DNA of 52,903 nt from Cellulomonas uda (GTDB taxonomy: Bacteria; Actinomycetota; Actinomycetes; Actinomycetales; Cellulomonadaceae). The notes under the pieces were generated by a model. That model did not search any database. It was given only the letters and a program-made list of their open reading frames with translations, and was not told the DNA's origin. Made by a program: the position numbers and the translations under genes. This document shows, piece after piece, positions 10,290-16,958 of the stretch. How positions within the stretch are numbered: position 1 is the stretch's first letter; the number at the start of each line of letters is the position of its first letter. The stretch is from contig NZ_BJLP01000027.1 in NCBI RefSeq assembly GCF_006538705.1, positions 1-52,903 of the forward strand, read 5' to 3'.

Positions 10290-10539
10290 GCGGGTCGACG
10301 CCGTCGCGGAACAGCGCCGTCATCGCCGCCTCCGTCACCACGGCGCCTGGGCGAAGTCGGCCTGACCCGTCACCCAGCCCTGCGAGGCCTTGCCCGTACC
10401 AGCGGCCGGCCGGGTTGCCCGTCTGCTCGTAGTAGGCGGTCAGTGACGCGCCAGCGTCGAGGCCGGCGTCGCCCACGGCGACGTGCCGGGTGAGGTACGC
10501 GTACCCGTCCCCAGCCGTCAGCTTGTGCATCGACATCAC
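10290..10539 (-). pseudogene. MobF relaxase, N-terminal part
   Basis: The leftward frame begins with a GTG-ATG pair and GGAGG about 8 nt upstream, and reads MSMHKLTAGDGYAYLTRHVA, the standard TrwC/TraA N-terminus. It continues to LFRDGVDPLT and then loses similarity. The expected continuation (ALGRPYS, GFDLTF) is found at 9367 on the opposite strand. The initial Tyr cluster (GYAYLTR) is where the family keeps its DNA-cleaving tyrosine region. This is the first of three pieces produced by the inversion. Confidence 0.8.
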
Positions 10540-10574
10540 CGGCCCCACCTCCCCTCGCATCACCGTCGCTACCT

Positions 10575-10617
10575 GCAGGTGTGCGGCAGCGGGGAGAAGA
10601 TGCGCACCTGCTGCCGC
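10575..10617. other. Candidate origin of transfer (oriT)
   Basis: Two interlocking inverted repeats lie about 36 bp upstream of the relaxase start: GCAGGTGTGCG (10575-10585) with CGCACCTGC (10603-10611), and GCGGCAGC (10583-10590) with GCTGCCGC (10610-10617). Relaxase genes are usually preceded by their oriT, which carries such repeats. The nick site is not identified. Confidence 0.4.
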
Positions 10618-10747
10618 GGCGGCGTTCAGGAAGAGGTGTGCCAGCGGACCGACCAACCTGAGGCGGCCGGGGTAGGGCACGACCAGCGACGATTGCGGAC
10701 AGCGCCATGCCAGCGGCGACTGGGCGGCGCATGGAACCATCGGGCAC

Positions 10748-11116
10748 GTGAGCACCAGTGCGGCGCAGGCGGCGGCCTTCTACGACGAGGCGCTACGCGA
10801 GGGGTCCGTGTGGACGATCCGCGACGGCGCGGGCTACCCCGCCCCGCAGAACCCGGAGGGCGAGCGTGCTCAGCCCTTCTGGTCCCTTCGGAGCCGCGCA
10901 GAGCGAGTGGTGGCGGAGGTGCCCGCCTACGCGGGCTTCGTTGTCGAAGAACTGCCGTTGGCGCGCTTCCGGGAGCGCTGGCTTGCTGGGCTTGAGCGAG
11001 ACGGGATCCGCGTCGGCCTCAACTGGTCCGGCACCCGAGCGACCGGCTACGACGTTCCCGCCGCCGACGTTGAGCGGAACCTGGCCGCCGCCTCGAACCG
11101 GCGCGCGCCCAGCTGA
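10748..11116 (+). CDS. DUF2750-family protein, 122 aa
   Basis: A small acidic cytoplasmic protein with the DUF2750 pattern: an N-terminal helix (AAAFYDEALREGSVWTIRD), a central FWSLRSRAERVV segment, then LPLARFRERWLAGLERDGIRVGLNWSG. The family has no established function; members often occur singly in accessory regions and have been compared with immunity-type proteins. The GTG start follows ACCAT-rich sequence without a good ribosome-binding site. It is divergent from the relaxase N-terminal piece and lies 191 bp upstream of the XRE-kinase-TPR operon, so it could be a separate cargo gene or an accessory to that operon. Confidence 0.65.
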   Translation: MSTSAAQAAAFYDEALREGSVWTIRDGAGYPAPQNPEGERAQPFWSLRSRAERVVAEVPAYAGFVVEELPLARFRERWLAGLERDGIRVGLNWSGTRATGYDVPAADVERNLAAASNRRAPS

Positions 11117-11271
11117 ACTCGCTCCCTCGGACCGGCGCTGGAGCCGCGACAGAGCTCGATGACGGGCCGCGACTCCTCTTGCATCGAAGATGCATGCCGG
11201 GTTCTGACGGCCAGCCGAGCGCAACGTCGCGGTCGATCTGCCCCCTCCCGGGCCCTACCATCAAGATCCCA

Positions 11272-11288
11272 GTTGCCCAGAGGGCAAC
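11272..11288. promoter_or_regulatory. Operator palindrome before XRE gene
   Basis: GTTGCCC-AGA-GGGCAAC, a perfect 7-bp inverted repeat, ends 7 bp upstream of the TAGAGT -10 box and covers the -35 position. A bound repressor would block the promoter. The XRE protein encoded 20 bp further on is the obvious candidate. Confidence 0.65.
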
Positions 11289-11295
11289 ACTGCCG

Positions 11296-11301
11296 TAGAG
11301 T
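11296..11301 (+). promoter_or_regulatory. -10 box of the XRE-kinase-TPR operon
   Basis: TAGAGT ends 6 nt before the GTG at 11308, consistent with a leaderless transcript. Confidence 0.5.
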
Positions 11302-11307
11302 TCGCGG

Positions 11308-11592
11308 GTGGAGCGCCAGACGACAGCCGGCGAGGTCCTGCGACGCGCTCGGGAGGCCCGCCGTGAAAGCCTTCGTCAAGCGGCCGCGCAACTCGAGGTA
11401 GCGCCGTCTCACCTCTCTAGGCTTGAGCGCGGCGAGAAGAGTGCCTCGAAGGAACTGCTGTGGCGGGCCGCCCGCTACTACGACTTGAGACCGGAGGACG
11501 TCGGCGCGCAGGACGTTCCCGAGGACATCAGGGAGATTCTGCGCGCCCATCCAGAAATCGTCTGGGAGCTTAGGCAACGCTATGGGCAGTGA
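11308..11592 (+). CDS. XRE-family HTH regulator, 94 aa
   Basis: A small cI/XRE-type DNA-binding protein. Residues about 6-62 form the HTH fold (GEVLRRAREARRESLRQAAA, HLSRLERGEKSASKELLWRAA), followed by a 30-residue tail rich in acidic residues and ending RQRYGQ. The GTG start is set by the -10 box 6 nt upstream. It is the first gene of a three-gene operon; its last 11 bases overlap the kinase start. The palindrome GTTGCCC-N3-GGGCAAC across the promoter makes autorepression likely, the usual arrangement for inducible defence or stress modules. Confidence 0.85.
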   Translation: MERQTTAGEVLRRAREARRESLRQAAAQLEVAPSHLSRLERGEKSASKELLWRAARYYDLRPEDVGAQDVPEDIREILRAHPEIVWELRQRYGQ

Positions 11593-12667
11593 GGCTGACC
11601 TCTTCGTTGGGCGGACCCTGTCCGGTCGCTGGCACGTCGTCAAGGAGATAGGCGGCGGCGGGTTCGGGATGGTCTTCGCGGCCCAGGATCTAGTTGATGG
11701 GCGCGAAGTTGCAGTGAAGATGCTTCGCCTGACGTCCAGCTCTGATCCAGCTGCACGAACGGAGTTCGATGATGAGGCTCGCTTCCTGGAGCGACTGCGG
11801 GAGTGCAACTGTGTCGTCGACCTGCTGGATAAGGGTGAAGATATCCAGATCCTGAGCGCGGAGGGCCCCTCCGGCAAGGTCGACATTCCGTGGAACTTCC
11901 GCTTCATGGTGCTCGAGCTGGCGGATGGCTGCCTGACCCAACTGCTTCTCCTTGATGAGGCGACCTTCGCCTGGCGGGAGCGGCTCGGTGTCTTCCGAGA
12001 CGTTGTCAAGGGGGTTCACCAAATGCACCTGAAGCAAGTCGTGGACCGAGACCTGAAGTCCGAGAACGTTCTTGTGTTCGCCACTTCGGGTTCCGCCGTG
12101 GCGGCAAAAGTCGCGGACCTTGGCCGCGCGAGGCTTATGACCGAACCGCCGCGCTTTCAGTCGGGCGAGTACCTTGTAGGCCGGGGGGACTTGCGATTCG
12201 CGGCACCAGAACTGCTTTGGCATCAAGGGCACGATTCAGACTTTGACTGGCGTGCAGTTGATCTTTATCATCTCGGGAGCGTTCTGTTTGAACTAGGAAC
12301 GGGTGTAGGTATTACTTCTTCGGTGCTACCGGACAGCCTTGCCATCCTGCAGACGATGTATACTCGGCCAGACGCTGAGCGGGCTGCGTCGTTCCGCAGG
12401 AGCCTGCCAGAGCTCGCGGACCGGTACGAACTCGCTGCAGATCTCTTCGTTGCGGCAGCCCCGGCCGCAATTCGCCCGCAGTTGGCCTCGCTGCTGCGTC
12501 AACTTGTAAACCCCTCACCGCCCCAGCGCTTTCCAAAGGTCCAGGGCGTCTCCGACACGCGTCCCGGCCTTGGTTGGCTGCTTCGTCGCATCGACGTCCT
12601 CGTCCTTACCCTCGTTAACGCGGACCGCGAGGCCCGCCGGCAGTTGCTCAGGAAGGCGACGTCGTGA
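11582..12667 (+). CDS. Soluble eukaryotic-like Ser/Thr protein kinase
   Basis: A 361-aa Hanks-type kinase without a membrane segment or PASTA sensor. Key elements are present: Gly loop IGGGGFGMVF (23-32), ATP-binding Lys46 (VAVK), probable helix-C Glu65, catalytic loop VVDRDLKSEN with Asp157, Lys159 and Asn162, DLG in place of DFG (179-181), and an AAPELL activation-segment end. The usual HRD His is Asp155, which is unusual; the catalytic Asp is intact, so activity is expected. An extra loop (about 86-104) lies between lobes, and about 110 C-terminal residues form a helical extension. It overlaps the XRE gene by 11 bases and the TPR gene by 4. Kinases of this soluble type occur in phage-defence systems; the target here is unknown. 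Confidence 0.9.
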   Translation: MGSEADLFVGRTLSGRWHVVKEIGGGGFGMVFAAQDLVDGREVAVKMLRLTSSSDPAARTEFDDEARFLERLRECNCVVDLLDKGEDIQILSAEGPSGKVDIPWNFRFMVLELADGCLTQLLLLDEATFAWRERLGVFRDVVKGVHQMHLKQVVDRDLKSENVLVFATSGSAVAAKVADLGRARLMTEPPRFQSGEYLVGRGDLRFAAPELLWHQGHDSDFDWRAVDLYHLGSVLFELGTGVGITSSVLPDSLAILQTMYTRPDAERAASFRRSLPELADRYELAADLFVAAAPAAIRPQLASLLRQLVNPSPPQRFPKVQGVSDTRPGLGWLLRRIDVLVLTLVNADREARRQLLRKATS

Positions 12668-14361
12668 CGCTCACTCTTGGTGCGACTACCGAGGTCAGGC
12701 GCCTCCCGGACATCGCGTTGGTCGAGCCGCAGGCCGCGGACGGCATCACGCCGATGTCAGAAGTGCTTGGGCTCCCAGAATCCGATGAGCCCCCTTTTCT
12801 CGTACAAGCCCGCATGTTGGTTGAAGACCATCCGCAGTCAGGCGTTGCGTGGGCGCGGCTCGCCCAGGCGGAGCAGGCTGTAGGTAATCATGAGCGTGCG
12901 ATTGAGGGAGCGCAGCGCGGTCTCGCGCTTTCACCCAAGACCAGTGCCGCTGCACTTGCTTCGGTTAGCATCCTCGCGTCATACGGACAAGAAGGCGTTG
13001 ACGAGATGCTCGCGTCGAGCAGCCACCCGATGGCTGCAATCCGATGGGCCCGTAGTGCGATAGAGGCTGGCAATGTTCCGCTCGCGTTCGAGCGCCTGGA
13101 GGGTGTGGAAACCTCGGCCGCACGAGCGCTTAGGGCGTACTGCCTCGTCGAGATGGGGGAGTGCGCTCGAGCCGTTCGAGAGTACCGTTTCCTGCTGCGA
13201 CGCGGTCGGCGGACGCTCGATGTCCTAATCAACATGGGTGTTGCGCTCGCTCGCCTCGGCTCGTTGGAGAAGGCGATGAGCGTGACGCGGCAGGCCACGC
13301 TCCTAAGCCCGGCGAACACCGTCGCCAGTCACAACCTGGCTCGATACCTCCTATCGACGGGAGATCGGGGCGGGGCGGTCCGCGAGCTGGCGCGGGTGTC
13401 TAGCGCGGTACCCGGCGACTACAAGTCCGCTCTGTACAGCGCTTGGGCTCGAGCGAACTTCCTTCACGACCACCGAGGTGCGCTCGCAGCGCTTCTCGAC
13501 GCTCGGGCGAGGTTCGCGAGGTCGGGAGATGATGCTGCGCGAGCGGAGATCGCTGGCTCGATCGCTTTCTTGCAGTTCCTACTGGGCGAAATCGATCGAC
13601 CCAGGGCGCGCCGGTCGCTGGTCGCGGCACTCGAGCTGGCCGAGTTCGCATCGGGAGACCTGGCGCGAATGTATGCGACTTTCCTGGAGCGAACCTCTGA
13701 CCTGCCTGCCCTCGACGACCTGCTGGCGCGGGCCGGCAACTCCGTCGACGATCTCGACCGCGCACTGTTGGAGACGCGTCGTGCCCTGCTCGCAAGAGAC
13801 CCCGAGACCGCGACCGCCCGGGCGCTGGACGCCGCTTCGCTCGACTCGGAGGCCGGTACGGAGGCCGCGGCGACGGCCGCGTACTTGGTTGGGGAGGTAA
13901 CTGGCGACTACCTGCAGGGGGCGGCTATTGCGGAGCGTGCCTTCAGGCGTAGCCCGGACGTCCCCCTCGCCAACAACTTCGCCTTCAGCCTCGCCCTGGC
14001 CGGCGAGCCACGGCGGGCGATGCGAGTGCTGGACCAGTTCGCGATCGAGGAACTCCCGTTCCACGGTGCGACGGTTGCCCTGACCCTCCTCTGCCTAGGT
14101 GCCATCGACGAGGGCATGGCCCTCTATGGTCGGGCGATTGAGATGACGCTTGCTGACGGTGATCCCACTACCGCCGGGTACATGCGCCTCCGTGCCCGCA
14201 TCGCTCTCCGGCAAGTCGGGGCCGGTCACCCTGACGCATCTCCGGCGAGCATCCTCGAGGCTTGGCCGCGGGACGCCGGTGACCCTCGCTGGGAAGTGAT
14301 GCGGCGCGTCGCTCAGCGCACCGGAGTCGTTGTCCCGGACGCCGGAGCCCTGAGCCGCTGA
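12664..14361 (+). CDS. TPR-repeat protein, 565 aa
   Basis: An all-helical protein with many degenerate tetratricopeptide repeats, for example AWARLAQAEQAVGNHERAI, then LINMGVALARLGSLEKAM and ASHNLARYLLSTGDRGGAV. No signal peptide, membrane segment or enzymatic motif is seen, so it is probably a scaffold or sensor. The GTG start overlaps the kinase stop (GTGA), a tight coupling that suggests a fixed stoichiometry and a physical partnership with the kinase. It ends 52 bp before the right copy of the element-end repeat. Codon bias is weaker than in the core genes, consistent with transfer. Confidence 0.8.
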   Translation: MTLTLGATTEVRRLPDIALVEPQAADGITPMSEVLGLPESDEPPFLVQARMLVEDHPQSGVAWARLAQAEQAVGNHERAIEGAQRGLALSPKTSAAALASVSILASYGQEGVDEMLASSSHPMAAIRWARSAIEAGNVPLAFERLEGVETSAARALRAYCLVEMGECARAVREYRFLLRRGRRTLDVLINMGVALARLGSLEKAMSVTRQATLLSPANTVASHNLARYLLSTGDRGGAVRELARVSSAVPGDYKSALYSAWARANFLHDHRGALAALLDARARFARSGDDAARAEIAGSIAFLQFLLGEIDRPRARRSLVAALELAEFASGDLARMYATFLERTSDLPALDDLLARAGNSVDDLDRALLETRRALLARDPETATARALDAASLDSEAGTEAAATAAYLVGEVTGDYLQGAAIAERAFRRSPDVPLANNFAFSLALAGEPRRAMRVLDQFAIEELPFHGATVALTLLCLGAIDEGMALYGRAIEMTLADGDPTTAGYMRLRARIALRQVGAGHPDASPASILEAWPRDAGDPRWEVMRRVAQRTGVVVPDAGALSR

Positions 14362-14413
14362 GGACCCGAGTTCGGGCTGCCGGCCGGTGACTCCGGTCTC
14401 GCCGCGTGCCCTG

Positions 14414-14436
14414 TGGTCAGCGTGTGGTCAGCGACT
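14414..14436. repeat. Right copy of 23-bp element-end repeat
   Basis: Identical over 23 bp to 4349-4371, in the same orientation. A shorter shared word, GCAGGTCAG, also occurs at both ends (4286-4294 and 14481-14489). Together these mark the two arms of the integrated element. Confidence 0.6.
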
Positions 14437-14499
14437 CCCCCGGAACGGGGTCACGCCACGAACTACCCGCATGTATTTCCGCAGGTCAGCGCGCTATCC

Positions 14500-14522
14500 G
14501 GCTCTTCGCCGTTGCGGTGGGG
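14500..14522. repeat. Left terminal inverted repeat of the IS
   Basis: GGCTCTTCGCCGTTGCGGTG followed by GGG; exact reverse complement of 15937-15959. Confidence 0.9.
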
Positions 14523-14614
14523 GTGACGGGTTCGGCGCGGTGGGTGTCGGGTAGAGGTCGAGGTCCCCGAGGATCAGAAGCGCCAACCACTGATCCGGAC
14601 CTGAGGACCTCGAC

Positions 14615-15935
14615 GTGTCAGACGCTACGGGGTGCGCCGGCGCGCGCCCAACCACCGATCCCTGCTCGCGCTGTGACCTGTTGCTTGGCCTGGACGACGT
14701 CAGTGTCGAGTCCGTCGAGCGCGGTGCGGTCGTGATGCGCGTGACGGTCTCGGCTGCGTGGCAGCTGATGGGATGCCCGGACTGCGGGGTCGTCGCGGTC
14801 AGCCGGGGCCGGCGCGTGCGGGTGCTGCGCGACGTTCCGCACGGTGACGTGCGAGTGCAGCTCGTGTGGCGGCAACGACGCTGGTGTTGCCTCGAAGCGA
14901 GATGCTCGCGCGGGACGTTCGCCGAGCAGGTCCCGGCCCTGGCCGCACCGCGCGCGGTGCTGACCCGTCGGGCGGTGACCTGGGCCGTCGGGCAGCTGTG
15001 CCGCGAGCACGCCACGATCGCCGGGCTCGCCCGCCGGCTCGGGGGTCGGGTGGGCGACGCTGTGGCGGGCGGTCAAGCCCGAGCTGCAACGACTTGCGGC
15101 CGACCCGTCCCGGTTCGCGGGCGTCACGTCGTTGGGGGTCGATGAGCACATCTGGCACCACGGTGACGTGCGCGAGCGTGGCCCCAAGGAACTGACCGGG
15201 ATGGTCGACCTGACCCGTGACCAGCAAGGACGCGTCCATGCCCGGCTGCTGGACCTGGTCCCGGGCCGCTCGAAGAAGGCCTACGCCGACTGGCTCACCG
15301 AGCGAGGAGCCTCGTTCCGCGACCGGGTCAAGGTCGCGGCCCTGGACCCGTTCGGTGGCTACAAGGCGGCGATCGACGCCGAACTCGCCGACGCCACCGC
15401 GGTCCTGGACGCGTTCCACGTCGTCAAGCTCGGCACCGGCGTCGTCGACGAGGTCCGCCGCCGCGTCCAGCAGGACACCTGCGGGCACCGCGGCCGCAAG
15501 GGCGACCCCTTGTTCGGGATCCAGACCATCTTGCGCGCCGGCGCTGAGAACCTCACCGACCGCCAGCTCGCCAGACTCGAACGGGCGATCACCGCGCACG
15601 AGGCCCACCAGGAGGTCTACGTCGCCTGGCGCTGCGCCCAGGACCTGCGAGCCGCCTACCGCACCAAGAACACCAGCGAGGGCAGGCGCCGGGCCGAGAA
15701 GATCCTCGACTCGTTCCACACCTGCCCGATCCCCGAGGTCGCCCGCCTGGGCCGGACCCTGCGCCGCTGGCGCGAGGCGTTCCTGGCCTACTTCACCACC
15801 GACCGCGCCAACAACGGCGGCACCGAGGCCGTCAACGGCATCATCGAGTTACACCGACGCCTCGCCCGCGGCTACCGCAACCGCGACAACTACCGCCTCC
15901 GCATGCTCCTCGCCGCCGGCGCACTGACCACGTAG
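14615..15935 (+). pseudogene. ISL3-family transposase, frameshifted
   Basis: The first frame starts at GTG 14615 and encodes the N-terminal zinc-ribbon (CSRCDLLLGL, CPDCGVV, then a CC/C pair) and the HTH region (REHATIAGLARRLG). The continuation (GWATLWRAVKPELQRL, then SLGVDEHIW and the DDE-type catalytic part to MLLAAGALTT) is in another frame. The break is at the run of five G at 15041-15045; four G would restore a single 440-codon gene. It is either a real one-base insertion that inactivates the IS or a sequencing error in a homopolymer. A programmed shift is less likely in this family. Confidence 0.85.
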
Positions 15936-15936
15936 T

Positions 15937-15959
15937 CCCCACCGCAACGGCGAAGAGCC
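15937..15959. repeat. Right terminal inverted repeat of the IS
   Basis: Perfect 23-bp partner of 14500-14522, directly after the transposase stop codon. Confidence 0.9.
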
Positions 15960-15984
15960 CCTTATGCGAACTTGTTGTGCACGT

Positions 15985-16003
15985 GAGCCCACGGGGAGCC
16001 CAC
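15985..16003. repeat. GAGCCCAC tandem pair, 11-bp period
   Basis: GAGCCCAC at 15985-15992 and 15996-16003. The 11-bp period equals that of the TGGTCAGCG repeat at the element ends. It may be an arm site of another integrated element whose remains lie to the right. Confidence 0.35.
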
Positions 16004-16006
16004 AGG

Positions 16007-16234
16007 ATGCGGTCGCCGGATCAGGTACTCGCCGCGGCGCGAGCCATCGACCCGGCGCACAGCCTGGGCGTGCCGGCCGACGTCATCGCGATCATGCTCC
16101 CGGCACGGGCGGCGTGGCGGGGGAGCACGCCGTGGCCTCCCGCCGAGGACCTCGCGCGGGTCGTCGCCACACCTCACGCACGGGACGTGGATGAGGTGCT
16201 GTGGCGGGCGATCAGGCGGCGTCTCAAGCCCTGA
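16007..16234 (+). CDS. Hypothetical protein, 75 aa
   Basis: A small protein with no recognised domain: a helical N-terminus (RSPDQVLAAARAIDP), a hydrophobic middle (VPADVIAIMLPARAAW) and a basic end (RRRLKP). The ATG at 16007 is chosen because the upstream 10 codons overlap the GAGCCCAC repeats; the ribosome-binding site is weak. Its 3' end overlaps the convergent gene by 11 bases. Coding potential is moderate, based on codon bias. Confidence 0.45.
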   Translation: MRSPDQVLAAARAIDPAHSLGVPADVIAIMLPARAAWRGSTPWPPAEDLARVVATPHARDVDEVLWRAIRRRLKP

Positions 16235-16472
16235 CGACGTCGTCGGCGTCGAGCCACACCCACCGGATCCGTAGGCGTGGGTCGTCGACCTCGACGAGCA
16301 CGTCCCGCCCAGCCCACGCCACGGCCTCCACGTCGCGGAGCTCCGTGCCGTCGTGCTCCCAGTGGAGCGTCACTCGGACGGGGACGGGCTGCGGGAGGTC
16401 GCGTTGGTGAGTGCGCTTCGGGATGGGGCGTGCGTTCGTGATGGCTTGCCAGCGGTCGCGGTGACGCCTCAT
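16224..16472 (-). CDS. Hypothetical protein, 82 aa
   Basis: A small beta-rich protein: a basic N-terminus (MRRHRDRWQAI), then VPVRVTLHWEHDGTELRDVE, VAWAGRDVLVEVDD and LRIRWVWLDADDVVRA. The regular strand pattern with Trp residues looks like a compact Tudor/SH3-like barrel. Such small proteins are common in actinobacterial accessory regions; the function is unknown. The frame is open further upstream but the ATG at 16472 begins the protein-like sequence. Confidence 0.55.
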   Translation of the reverse strand: MRRHRDRWQAITNARPIPKRTHQRDLPQPVPVRVTLHWEHDGTELRDVEAVAWAGRDVLVEVDDPRLRIRWVWLDADDVVRA

Positions 16473-16641
16473 CCCAGTCGAGGCGCTTGCCGATGCACTG
16501 GTGTGGTCACAGGGCCCGCAAGCCATCTGCGAGGCGCTCTGGGTCGACCCAGACACGCTCGAGGTGCGGATAGCGCACCTTCACCCCGCCGAACGCAGGT
16601 ACATCACTCAACGGCTCGCCGCCCGGGAGGACGGGGCATGA
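16465..16641 (+). pseudogene. Truncated small gene, 58 codons
   Basis: An open frame whose sequence looks genuinely coding: ALVWSQGPQAICEALWVDPD, then IAHLHPAERRYITQRLAARE. It begins right after a stop codon and has no good start; GTG at 16501 is the only candidate and lacks a ribosome-binding site. It ends in ATGA overlapping the lipoprotein start, as in an operon. The phrase resembles the end of a small HTH protein (sequence-skipping helix followed by HLHPAERR). Probably a gene that lost its 5' end. Confidence 0.35.
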
Positions 16642-16958
16642 AGACACCAGCACGACTCGCCGCAACTGCAGTGGCATTCATCGCGTGCGCTGCGTGCAGC
16701 AACACACCAGTGTCAGTGCATGACGCCACGCTCCGCTCCGCGCTGTCGTCCTGGGAGACGCACATCGAGAAGATCACCGGCGGGTCGGAGTTCCGCGCCA
16801 CCATCGACACGGACCTCACCACGTCCGACCTTGGCCTCGGGACCGCGCTGGGGATGTGCCGGCAGATCGAGGCAACCGCCATCGAAGACCTCATGGTCGT
16901 GGTCATCAAGTCGACCGGAGGCAACGAGCTCGCGACGTGCAGCCCTGCCGAACAGTGA
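16638..16958 (+). CDS. Putative lipoprotein, 106 aa
   Basis: The N-terminus MKTPARLAATAVAFIACAAC has the charge, hydrophobic core and Cys of a lipoprotein signal, although the lipobox is not ideal. The mature part is about 85 residues, alpha+beta, with two further Cys (GMCRQ and ATCSP) that could form a disulfide. GGAGG sits 7 nt before the ATG. The start overlaps the preceding truncated frame. The function is unknown. The GH10 xylanase remnant begins immediately after its stop. Confidence 0.6.
   Translation: MKTPARLAATAVAFIACAACSNTPVSVHDATLRSALSSWETHIEKITGGSEFRATIDTDLTTSDLGLGTALGMCRQIEATAIEDLMVVVIKSTGGNELATCSPAEQ

Larger units (their letters stand above)
4273..14499. mobile_element. Integrated mobilizable element at tRNA-Arg
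   Basis: Support for an integrated element: it starts at a tRNA 3' end; it encodes a tyrosine integrase, an excisionase and MobF relaxase pieces; its cargo has visibly lower GC; and a 23-bp direct repeat occurs near both ends. No FtsK/TraB-type transfer ATPase or replication gene is seen, so it would be mobilizable rather than self-transmissible. The integrase lies about 2 kb inside the left end, with one cargo gene between. The right attachment site (a copy of the tRNA 3' end) is not found. An ISL3-type insertion sequence begins at that edge, so the right border is approximate and the element is probably immobile now. Confidence 0.75.
14500..15959 (+). mobile_element. ISL3-type insertion sequence, 1460 bp
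   Basis: Bounded by perfect 23-bp terminal inverted repeats beginning GGCTCTTCGCCGTTGCGG. It contains one transposase gene broken by a frameshift. The flanking octamers (CGCTATCC on the left, CCTTATGC on the right) are not a direct repeat, although ISL3 elements normally duplicate 8 bp. This suggests a deletion or recombination next to the element after insertion. Confidence 0.88.

Noticed and set aside
14492..15967. Target-site duplication of the insertion sequence
   Set aside because: Flanking octamers CGCTATCC and CCTTATGC match at only five of eight positions.
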